Shown in pieces: positions 7,172 through 15,080 of a stretch of 17,525 bases of DNA (within the stretch, counting starts at the first letter, position 1; each line of letters begins with the position of its first letter). Source of the DNA: JBFHNV01 sp965365655 (lineage in GTDB: Bacteria > Pseudomonadota > Gammaproteobacteria > HK1); the NCBI GenBank assembly GCA_965365655.1, contig CBDUCN010000074.1, forward strand, positions 1 through 17,525. Direction: 5' to 3'. The notes under the pieces are model-generated. The model did no database searches, was not told the origin of the DNA, and worked only from the letters and a program-made list of their open reading frames with translations. The translations under genes were made by a program, and so were the position numbers.

Positions 7172-8935
7172 ATGCCCACAGCACTGCGTGCCGTGTCCGC
7201 CGCGCCGGAGACCGCCGAGGCGCGCACCGGCGCGCCGCAGGCCAGCGCCGGAACGCCGGGCGCCGGACAGCCGCGCGCGAGCGACCTGCCGGCGCCGCCC
7301 CAGGCCGCGATGCGGGTGCTGCAGCTGTGCGCGGACCCGGGCGCCGACGCGCGCCGGGTCGCGGCGGTCGTCGAGCAGGACCCCGCGCTCGCCGCGCAGG
7401 TGCTGCGGATCGTGAACTCCGCGTTCTTCGGCTTCGCGCGGCAGGTCGGCAGCGTGCGCCACGCGGTGTCCATCCTCGGCCAGAAGCCGCTGCGCAACTA
7501 CGTGCTGTGCCTCGCGGTGCGCGACGCGCTTCGCCCCGCCGTGCTGCACGGCCTGGACACGACCCGCTTCTGGGACGCGTCGCTGCGCCGCGCGGTCGCC
7601 GGGCGAGCGCTGGCGCCGTCCGCCGGCGTGGATCCCGACACCGCCTTCACCGTGTGCCTGCTGCAGGACATGGGCCTGCTCGCGATGGTTCACGCGCGCC
7701 CGGACTGCGCCGGGGTGGTCGGTGCGCTTCTGGAGCTCGACCCCGAGCGGCGCCTGGCCCGCGAGCAGGCCACGTTCGCGACGACCCACGACGCCGCCGG
7801 GCGCGACCTGGCCCGCGCCTGGGAGCTGCCGGAGGACCTCGCGCAGGCGATCGGCGAGCATCACGCGGAGCCCGGGGACGCGGCGCACGGCTCGGCGCTC
7901 GGCCGCGTGGCGCTGTGCGCGGACTGGGCGGCGGCGGTGTTCCAGACCGCGGACACGCGCCACGTGATCGCGCGCACCCGCGCGCTGTGCGCGAAGCACC
8001 TCGCGCTGGCCGAGGCGGACGCCGACGCGGTGCTGGGCACGATCGGGGAGCGGGTCGCCGACGCGGGCCGCGCGCTGGGCGTCAAGGTGCAGGCGTGCCG
8101 CTCCTTCGACGAGGTGCTGCGCGACGCCCATCTCGCGCTCGCGGAGGAGAACCTGGGCTACCAGGAGCTCGCGTGGCGCCTGCAGAGCACGCTGGACGAG
8201 CGCGAGGCGCTGTCGCGGCGGCTGCGCGACGAGGTCGAGAAGGCGCGCCTGGTGCAGCGGGCGCTGATGCCGCCGCCCGGCGAGCAGACGCTGTTCCACG
8301 GCATCAACGCGCCGGCGCGGGAGCTGTCCGGGGACTTCTTCGACTTCTTCCCGGCCGCGGACGGCCGCTGGTGCTTCAACCTGGGCGACGTCTCCGGCAA
8401 GGGCGTGGACGCGGCGCTGCTGATGTCGAAGACCAGCAGCCTGTTCCGCTGCCTGGGCAAGCGGCTCCCCGACCCGGGCCGTCTGCTGGGCCTGCTCAAC
8501 GACGAGCTGTGCGAGCCCGGCGTGCGCGGGATGTTCGTGACGATGATCGCGGGCGTGCTCGATCCCCGCAGCGGCGAGATATGTCTGGCGAACGCCGGGC
8601 ATCCGCCGGCCGTGCTCGTGGACTCATCGGGCCGCACCCGCGAGGTCGAGGCCGGCGCACCGCCGCTGGGCGTCGCGGACGGCACGCGCTATCCCGTCGA
8701 GCGCCACGCGATGCGCGGCGGCACGCTGTGGCTGTATTCCGACGGCATGCTGGAGGCGGCGCAGGGCGCGGCGCCCGCATCCGGCCTCGCGCCGCTGCTG
8801 GCGCTGATCGCGAAGGTCGCGCGCGCGCCGGTCGCGCAGCGCCCCGCGCGGCTCGTGAACGCGCTCTCCCGCCCCGGGCAGCCGGCGGCGGACGACCTCA
8901 CGGTGCTGATGGTGGACGGCACCGCGGCGCGCTGA
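7172..8935 (+). CDS. HDOD domain fused to PP2C-type (SpoIIE/RsbU) serine phosphatase
   Basis: This 587-residue cytoplasmic signalling protein begins with a poorly ordered Ala/Pro-rich segment (1-38). An HDOD domain follows (about 40-250), with QDPALAAQVLRIVNSAFFGF and SVRHAVSILGQKPLRNYVL as its usual helices and LLQDMGLLAM later. A helical linker, probably a coiled coil (about 315-365), precedes a PP2C/SpoIIE phosphatase domain (about 375-582). The metal-binding acidic residues appear intact: SGDFFDFF (D388), GDVSGKGVDAALLMS (D406), LYSDGMLEA (D524) and DDLTVLMV (D574/D575), with LANAGHPP between. Such proteins dephosphorylate anti-sigma-factor antagonists or related STAS proteins, with the HDOD part as sensor or scaffold. 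No STAS or anti-sigma gene is adjacent. The ATG at 7172 has GGGAGG eight bases upstream, which decides it over the in-frame TTG at 7166. Confidence 0.87.
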   Translation: MPTALRAVSAAPETAEARTGAPQASAGTPGAGQPRASDLPAPPQAAMRVLQLCADPGADARRVAAVVEQDPALAAQVLRIVNSAFFGFARQVGSVRHAVSILGQKPLRNYVLCLAVRDALRPAVLHGLDTTRFWDASLRRAVAGRALAPSAGVDPDTAFTVCLLQDMGLLAMVHARPDCAGVVGALLELDPERRLAREQATFATTHDAAGRDLARAWELPEDLAQAIGEHHAEPGDAAHGSALGRVALCADWAAAVFQTADTRHVIARTRALCAKHLALAEADADAVLGTIGERVADAGRALGVKVQACRSFDEVLRDAHLALAEENLGYQELAWRLQSTLDEREALSRRLRDEVEKARLVQRALMPPPGEQTLFHGINAPARELSGDFFDFFPAADGRWCFNLGDVSGKGVDAALLMSKTSSLFRCLGKRLPDPGRLLGLLNDELCEPGVRGMFVTMIAGVLDPRSGEICLANAGHPPAVLVDSSGRTREVEAGAPPLGVADGTRYPVERHAMRGGTLWLYSDGMLEAAQGAAPASGLAPLLALIAKVARAPVAQRPARLVNALSRPGQPAADDLTVLMVDGTAAR

Positions 8936-8942
8936 CGGCGCA

Positions 8943-9099
8943 GGGGGACCGCCCGGGAAATCGACACGGCCGCAAAGGGGGTCGAGAGTCGACAGGACGC
9001 CCCAGAGATCCCCTCCTTCCGGCTCGCGCTGGAGTGCGTGCAGGTGACGGATCCGAGGATCAGTGCGGTGATCACGTAGCCGCGGGCCATTGCCGCCAT
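8943..9099 (-). pseudogene. Possible remnant of a small exported protein gene
   Basis: Reading leftwards from ATG 9099 (or ATG 9090) gives MARGYVITALILGSVTC, a short hydrophobic N-terminus like a lipoprotein or secretion signal, though the residues before Cys are not a canonical lipobox. About 27 codons later the more protein-like reading moves to another frame (GDLWGVLSTLDPLCGRVDFP), as if by a single frameshift. In the first frame no stop appears until 8689, deep inside the antisense of the phosphatase gene. A chance open frame in GC-rich DNA is a serious alternative. Confidence 0.2.
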
Positions 9100-9334
9100 G
9101 CTCGCCCGCGTGGACACCCGCGCAGCCCGCGCCCGACCGCCGACACGACAACCGACCGCACGTGCTGCCCGCGCCCATCGCCGGTGTGCGTGCGAAGCGC
9201 TCGCCGAGGCTCTTGGTCGCGCGCGAGGTCCGTCAGCCGCCGGGCCGCGACTGTGTCAGCGGCTGCACCCGGCGCGCGTCAGCCGCCATCCACATCCTCG
9301 TCGCCACCGGGCCGCCCCGGAGTCCGCGACGAAT

Positions 9335-9387
9335 TCGCCCGCGCCTCCCTGCTCGATGCGATCGCGGAAATGCGCGTTTCCCGGTCC
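9335..9387 (+). repeat. Dispersed repeat, copy A (partner at 13367-13419)
   Basis: This is a 53-base segment without gaps matching 13367-13419 at 42 of 53 positions by eye. Weaker similarity continues to about 9409/13441. Both copies lie in long gene-poor gaps in the same orientation. Nearly the same codon-aligned frame is open in both copies on both strands. Confidence 0.55.
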
Positions 9388-9459
9388 GATTCGCCTCGCC
9401 GCATCGAGGGGACCCGGCCCGCATGGGCGACCGGGGGCCCGGCGCGCCCCTTCCCCGGC

Positions 9460-9479
9460 CGGTCCCGGGAACGGGACCG
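9460..9479. other. Perfect 8-bp hairpin abutting the -35 box of the sigma-54 activator promoter
   Basis: CGGTCCCG (9460-9467), a four-base GGAA loop, and CGGGACCG (9472-9479) form a perfect stem. The next base is the first of the proposed -35 hexamer. It has no T-run, so it is a weak terminator candidate. Its position fits an operator or protein-binding palindrome equally well. Confidence 0.45.
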
Positions 9480-9508
9480 TTCGCATCGGGCTCAGCGGTC
9501 CTTACAAT
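9480..9508 (+). promoter_or_regulatory. Candidate sigma-70-type promoter for the sigma-54 activator gene
   Basis: TTCGCA (9480-9485, four of six consensus positions) and TACAAT (9503-9508, five of six) are separated by exactly 17 bases. Transcription would start near 9515, leaving a leader of about 87 bases before the ATG at 9602. The AT-rich -10 stands out in this very GC-rich region. Confidence 0.5.
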
Positions 9509-9601
9509 CCGCGCTCCGAGTTCCGAGGCGCACGGACGCCGGGCCCGGATTCCCGTGCCCGCACCGCCCGCCGGCGCTCGCCGCACGGAGCATCACGTCA
9601 C

Positions 9602-11521
<1,920 letters not shown>

Positions 11522-11523
11522 GC

Positions 11524-11577
11524 GCCCGTGAAGGCACCGCCGCGTCTGCCGCGACGGCGCGCGATTCCTTCACGGGC
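11524..11577. terminator. 11-bp perfect inverted repeat between convergent genes, possible bidirectional terminator
   Basis: GCCCGTGAAGG (11524-11534) is the exact reverse complement of CCTTCACGGGC (11567-11577). The 32 bases between can fold further through CGCCG/CGGCG. It begins 3 bases after the stop of the sigma-54 activator gene and lies about 105 bases beyond the end of the convergent PEP-CTERM-like gene. There is no T-run on either side, so an intrinsic terminator is not proven. Confidence 0.4.
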
Positions 11578-11682
11578 TCTGCGCCGCGCCGACGGACGAG
11601 CGAATCCGTTTCGCTCCCCCACACGATGCGCCTGCCGCCCGGGCACGATCCCGGATCGTCGGCCGCGCGGCGTGTCCTCGAC

Positions 11683-12672
11683 TCACCGCGCCGGCCGCGG
11701 CTCGGCGACGGCCCGGCACGCGGACGGGCGCCTGCCCCCAGCCCATGCGAGCACCACCAGGCCGAGGCAGAGCAGCGCGGCCGGTCCAGGCGCGGCCGCA
11801 GACACCGGGCCGGCGAACGCGATCAGCCGGTTGTCCACGAGGCCGAGACTCGCGCTGTTGGCAGTGATGCCGTCGGGCAGGTCGAAGAAGGCCAGGGGGT
11901 CGAACTCGAAGCTGTTGTCGAACAGCGCGCTGATCACGCCCGGACCGAAGAACCCGAACGCGCTGTCGCCGCCGGCGCGCAGGAACATCGAGGCGGCGAA
12001 TTGCACCGGCCGGCCGAGCTCGACCTGGGCGGAGCCCGTCAGCTGTTCGTGAACCACCACCGGCCCGGTGGGCAGGGGTCTGGCGGTGCCCGCCTCGCGA
12101 TCCTTCGCGAACGTGGCGTTGTAGGAGGCGGGGCTGGCCGCGCTCACGCCCGTACCGAGCAGTGTGGCGCTGACCACGAGAACGCCGCCCGCGTTGCCCG
12201 TGCCGCCGAAGGTCACCACGCCGTCGAGCAGGCCGCCGAAGCCCACGACGGCATGGGTCTCGACGGTCGGAAACAGGGAGCTGAACACGAGGTCCGGGAT
12301 GTCGATGATCGCCTCGGCCTCGGGAACCGTGGCGGTGAACTCGTCGATCACACGCACGCCGAGGCCGAGCGACGAGGCACGGGCGTACATGTTCCGGGTG
12401 GCGCCGGTCCCGGGCTGCGTGACCAGGATCTGCTCGGCCTCCGCGACGGCCGGGAACTCGACGGTCTCACCCGGGCCCCTGCCGCTCAGAATGCCCACCG
12501 CGGCGGTGAACGGCAAGGCGACGGCAGCGGGCGAGGCGAGCGCGAGATGCACGGCGAGGCCGGCCGCCGCCAGGCATCGCCCGCCGATCACGACGGCACG
12601 GCGGGACGCTGCACGAGTCGGGCTGCTCGCGGGCATCGCCTCGCCCGGATTGCTGCGCGTGGTGGACATCAT
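11683..12672 (-). CDS. PEP-CTERM-like exported protein of unknown function
   Basis: This 329-residue exported protein has a basic N-terminus followed by a hydrophobic signal segment (about 30-52, ending near VALPF). The body is rich in beta-forming residues with no recognised catalytic motif. NSFEFDPLAFFDLPDGI and VDNRLI resemble stretches common in PEP-CTERM proteins. The C-terminus has AAPGPAAL, a hydrophobic helix (ALLCLGLVVLAW) and an arginine cluster. This is the PEP-CTERM layout, but with A-P-G-P in place of the usual VPEP, and with a tail of about 15 residues after the arginines that is longer than normal. Such tails direct processing by an exosortase, which is not in this window. The start has tandem ATGs at 12672 and 12669, and GAGGAG seven bases upstream supports them. 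It follows the GFA gene after 85 bases on the same strand. Confidence 0.72.
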   Translation of the reverse strand: MMSTTRSNPGEAMPASSPTRAASRRAVVIGGRCLAAAGLAVHLALASPAAVALPFTAAVGILSGRGPGETVEFPAVAEAEQILVTQPGTGATRNMYARASSLGLGVRVIDEFTATVPEAEAIIDIPDLVFSSLFPTVETHAVVGFGGLLDGVVTFGGTGNAGGVLVVSATLLGTGVSAASPASYNATFAKDREAGTARPLPTGPVVVHEQLTGSAQVELGRPVQFAASMFLRAGGDSAFGFFGPGVISALFDNSFEFDPLAFFDLPDGITANSASLGLVDNRLIAFAGPVSAAAPGPAALLCLGLVVLAWAGGRRPSACRAVAEPRPAR

Positions 12673-12757
12673 GGATCTGCTCCTCGGGGTTGTCTTGCGA
12701 TGAAGGCTCGATGACCGCCGCGCCCGGGGGTATCCCGCTGCACGGCGCGTAAGTCGT

Positions 12758-13171
12758 TCACGCGGGGCCGGCGACGAAGCTCGTCACGTCGCCGTCGACG
12801 TTCACCCAGGACAATCGCTCGCCGCACCACAGCTGCACGGTCGGCGCGATCCGGGAAGGATCGTCCAGGGTGCCCGCCTTGATGAACACGACGCCCGGAT
12901 AGGCGTCTCCCCGCGCGCAGATCGGCGAGCCGCAGCGGGCGCAGAACGAGCGCTGCAGAGGCGGGGCGCCTTCACCGGCCCGGGATTCGTAGGTGCGCAG
13001 GCCGTCGCCCTCGATCGTGACCGCGCCGGGAGGCATCGCGATGTTGGTCGAGAACGCCGAGCCGGTGTTGCGCTGGCAACTGCGGCAATGACAGACGGCG
13101 ACCATGACCGGCTCTCCGCTCAGCCGGTAACGCACGGAACCGCAGAGACATCCACCGGCCGCGTTCAGCAT
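12758..13171 (-). CDS. GFA family zinc protein (glutathione-dependent formaldehyde-activating-like)
   Basis: This 137-residue cytoplasmic protein has the complete GFA/CENP-V cysteine pattern: GCLCGSVRY (C8, C10), CHCRSCQR (C27, C29, C32) and CARCGSP (C77, C80), which bind structural and catalytic zinc. AFSTNIAMPPGAVTIEGDGL and VVFIKAGTLDDPS are typical later segments. The family name derives from an S-hydroxymethylglutathione-forming enzyme, but most short relatives have no proven reaction, so a role in formaldehyde handling is only an inference. An in-frame GTG at 13189 exists, but the ATG at 13171 has a strong GGAGG eight bases upstream and begins just before the conserved part. The neighbouring downstream gene, an exported PEP-CTERM-like protein, gives no functional hint. 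Confidence 0.86.
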   Translation of the reverse strand: MLNAAGGCLCGSVRYRLSGEPVMVAVCHCRSCQRNTGSAFSTNIAMPPGAVTIEGDGLRTYESRAGEGAPPLQRSFCARCGSPICARGDAYPGVVFIKAGTLDDPSRIAPTVQLWCGERLSWVNVDGDVTSFVAGPA

Positions 13172-13348
13172 TTCCCCGTCCTCCGTCACGCCCCACGCTG
13201 CGCCGGCACGGCGGCCGGCGCGTCGTCATTGCCCAAGCGAGAATCGAGCCAATCTGCGCCGGGCGGCGAACGCGCTCGTTTTCAGGGAGTTGACGGTGCC
13301 CGCGGACCTTTGGAGGGTGGCGAGATGTCGCGAATCGCGAGATCCCAT

Positions 13349-13374
13349 GCGCGCGATCGCGAAAAATCGCGCGC
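13349..13374. repeat. 9-bp perfect hairpin at the edge of repeat copy B
   Basis: GCGCGCGAT (13349-13357) pairs perfectly with ATCGCGCGC (13366-13374) around the loop CGCGAAAA. The right arm overlaps the first bases of repeat copy B. Short TCGCGA/TCGCGAG palindromic words just to the left give a REP-like look. Confidence 0.4.
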
Positions 13375-13419
13375 GCCTCTCTTCTCGATACGGTCGCGGA
13401 CGTGGGCGTTTCTGCGTCC
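13367..13419 (+). repeat. Dispersed repeat, copy B (partner at 9335-9387)
   Basis: This is the second copy of the 53-base repeat described at 9335-9387, with 42 of 53 positions identical and no gap. It is located between the GFA gene and the toxin-like locus, preceded directly by a 9-bp hairpin that copy A lacks. Confidence 0.55.
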
Positions 13420-13785
13420 TGTCGGCAGTGCCGTCTCGCGGCGACGCTTGCGAACGGCTCCGACCAGACGCCGGACCGCATCCAGGTCTTCAAGTGGCCG
13501 CGGCTGGCCGGGCAGGCCCGCGAGCAGCGTGCCGGCGGGGCAATCGCGAAGCTCGAGGCGACGATGCTGCGCGCCGACCTCGCCCGGGCGCGGGCGCTGG
13601 CCGATGGCTGGGAGCCCACGGCCGCGGACGATGGCCGTGTTGCGCGGTGGGCACAACGTCGCCTGGACGGACACCCCGCCCACGATGTCATTGACGATCT
13701 CGTTCCAGGTCACGACCTTGACCGGACATGTGCGACGGGTCACGGCGGCAGGAAGACCTCGAGCTCGGAGTCGGCCCTTCGCGGT

Positions 13786-13814
13786 CTGACCGCAAAGCTG
13801 CCGCCCGCTATACT
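13786..13814 (+). promoter_or_regulatory. Strong candidate sigma-70-type promoter for the toxin/immunity pair
   Basis: CTGACC (13786-13791, four of six consensus positions) and TATACT (13809-13814, five of six) are separated by exactly 17 bases. Transcription would start near 13821, about 32-36 bases before the GTG at 13853 and the ATG at 13857. It is the best promoter in the window and suggests independent transcription of the pair. Confidence 0.6.
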
Positions 13815-13856
13815 CCGCGCGTCGCGCGCCGAATGGCGCGGTATCGGGTGACGTGC

Positions 13857-14570
13857 ATGCGATACAGACTCCCCGCGGCCAGGACGGCTTCGGCAGCCTG
13901 CCGGCCACCACCTGCTCGGTTGTCTACGTCGTGGACGCCGGGGCGGGAAGAGCAATCGAGTCGACGCCCCACGGCTGTTCGGCCAATCGATGGCCGGCCC
14001 CTCGGCCACAGCTTCGGCGCCGTCAGCGTGCACCCACTTCATGCCGGGGCCGTCGCCGCCGGCCAGGAAGCCGGCCTCCGGAGTCCTGGCGAGAGTCTGT
14101 GCTCGACTTCTCCGTCATTCGTTGCTCAGCGATTGCCCCATACGGTCATGCAGCGCAAGGATTTCACGTCGAGGTACGGCGGCTCGGGGTTCCAGAGCAG
14201 CGCGTCCACGGAGACGGCGATCTACGCAATCTGGGACACCGATCCCGAGTTCTACAAGGAGGTCGTCTACGTCGGCAAGACGAACCAGGGCAAGGACGAG
14301 CGTTTCAAGCAACACTGCAAGGACAAGAGCCTCGACGAGGACGATTACAGGTCGACGGAGATCGCGAAGGGCGACTGGACACCATTCGAGACCGCGACCC
14401 ACGAGCAGTACGGGATTGGCGAGTACGGCGGAAAGGGGTATCTCTGGAACAAGATCAATGCGCTCGACAAGGCGAAATGGGTGTGGTTCCGTGAACCGAC
14501 GGGCGCACCCCACAACAAGAAGCAGCAGACGAAGCTGACGGACGGGCACTTCATCCCCGAGGCTTTCTGA
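13857..14570 (+). CDS. Putative toxin: GIY-YIG-type nuclease domain behind a damaged DUF4157-like leader
   Basis: The frame is open from before 13857 to the TGA at 14570 (237 residues from ATG 13857), but only the last 140 or so residues look like a conserved protein. Counting from the internal Met at 14148, this part shows TAIYAI (A24-I25-Y26), VVYVGKT (Y41-V42-G43), ERFKQH (R52, H56), THEQYG (E86) and LWNKINAL (N101). These match the two beta-strands, arginine, glutamate and asparagine of the GIY-YIG nuclease fold, whose members cut DNA or RNA with one metal ion. It is lysine-rich with AGG, AAA and GAA codons, unlike its neighbours, which suggests transfer. Upstream, VAQR and VMQR words and GHSFGAVSVH resemble leaders of injection-system cargo, but residues about 1-45 read like a wrong frame. 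No Shine-Dalgarno precedes 14148, so it is not a convincing start. A lone GIY-YIG protein is the alternative. The start is uncertain. Confidence 0.55.
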   Translation: MRYRLPAARTASAACRPPPARLSTSWTPGREEQSSRRPTAVRPIDGRPLGHSFGAVSVHPLHAGAVAAGQEAGLRSPGESLCSTSPSFVAQRLPHTVMQRKDFTSRYGGSGFQSSASTETAIYAIWDTDPEFYKEVVYVGKTNQGKDERFKQHCKDKSLDEDDYRSTEIAKGDWTPFETATHEQYGIGEYGGKGYLWNKINALDKAKWVWFREPTGAPHNKKQQTKLTDGHFIPEAF

Positions 14571-14575
14571 CGACG

Positions 14576-14932
14576 ATGGGCACGTGGGGATACGAGCCAT
14601 GGGAGTCCGACGAGGCGGCCGACTGGCTCGCGGCGACGTTCGAGAAGGTTCCGATCGACGAGCGACTCGACGAGGCGTTGCGCTATTCCGACACGTACGG
14701 CGCGATGCGCTCTGCCGCGTACGTCCTGACGATGCTCGGTCGCAGCGCTCACATGTGGCCTGGAGACCCGTCGCGCCGGCTCGAGCACATCGAACGCGCG
14801 CTCACCCGCCTGCGCGGCGCCATCGAGCCGGGGTCCGATGACGACATCCGTCGTGTCGCAGGAGAAGACTCCCCGCTGATTGCCGCGATCGAGAAGCAGA
14901 TCCTCGCGCTCGAGGCCATGCTGGACGACTGA
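14576..14932 (+). CDS. DUF4259-like small protein, probable immunity partner of the upstream nuclease
   Basis: This 118-residue cytoplasmic protein has an acidic, helical character. It opens with MGTWGYEPWESDEAADWLAA, the hallmark start of the DUF4259 family (M-G-x-W-G-x-x-x-x-x-x-D-x-A-x-D-x-L). Helices with DERLDEALRYSDTYGAMRSA and RLEHIERALTRLRGAI follow. The molecular role of the family is not established. The immunity role is inferred from context: the ATG lies 5 bases after the stop of the nuclease-domain gene on the same strand, the protein is small and acidic against a basic nuclease, and both sit behind one promoter. The Shine-Dalgarno is weak (a GAGG about thirteen bases upstream), so coupling to upstream translation is likely. 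A hairpin follows 6 bases after the stop. It could also be an unrelated stress or housekeeping DUF4259 protein. Confidence 0.72.
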   Translation: MGTWGYEPWESDEAADWLAATFEKVPIDERLDEALRYSDTYGAMRSAAYVLTMLGRSAHMWPGDPSRRLEHIERALTRLRGAIEPGSDDDIRRVAGEDSPLIAAIEKQILALEAMLDD

Positions 14933-14938
14933 GACCGG

Positions 14939-14954
14939 GCGGCGCCTGCGCCGC
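14939..14954. terminator. GC hairpin just after the DUF4259-like gene
   Basis: GCGGCG (14939-14944), loop CCTG, CGCCGC (14949-14954) form a perfect 6-bp stem starting 6 bases after the stop codon. There is no T-run, so termination is only suggested by position between this gene and the convergent kinase gene. Confidence 0.3.
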
Positions 14955-15080
14955 TCGACAGGATGGTGAACTGGAGTACCCGTCCGACACGAGCACCGCG
15001 TGTTCCGGGACCTCTTCGGCGTCATCTGATGGGGCAGATGAGGGGATGCCTTAGACGGGACGTCGACCTTCGGCGGTCTA

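Larger units (their letters stand above)
8936..9601. other. Intergenic region of 666 bases: repeat copy, hairpin, promoter, possible gene remnant
   Basis: No intact gene is convincing here. From left to right it holds a minus-strand stretch with coding-like codon use and a hydrophobic N-terminus starting at 9099 or 9090 (possible decayed lipoprotein gene), then a GC-rich stretch in which I recognise nothing (about 9100-9330). A diverged repeat copy (9335-9387), a perfect 8-bp hairpin (9460-9479) and a sigma-70-like promoter (9480-9508) for the downstream regulator follow. Confidence 0.6.
13172..13785. other. Gene-poor region with repeat copy B and palindromes; open frames of unclear meaning
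   Basis: I see no gene that I can defend. The stretch holds a 9-bp hairpin (13349-13374) fused to repeat copy B (13367-13419). Beyond it, long open frames exist on both strands: plus from GTG 13402 to a stop at 13851, and minus from about 13760 to a stop at 13282. They are codon-aligned with each other, so one is the mirror of the other. Neither has a Shine-Dalgarno or a recognised motif, and the plus frame runs through a good promoter. Decayed coding sequence is possible. Confidence 0.5.

Noticed and set aside
13402..13851. Open plus-strand frame of 149 codons starting at a GTG inside repeat copy B
   Set aside because: It has no Shine-Dalgarno and no recognised motif, it runs through the best promoter in the window, and the codon-aligned minus frame looks equally plausible. 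It may be decayed coding DNA but cannot be called a gene.
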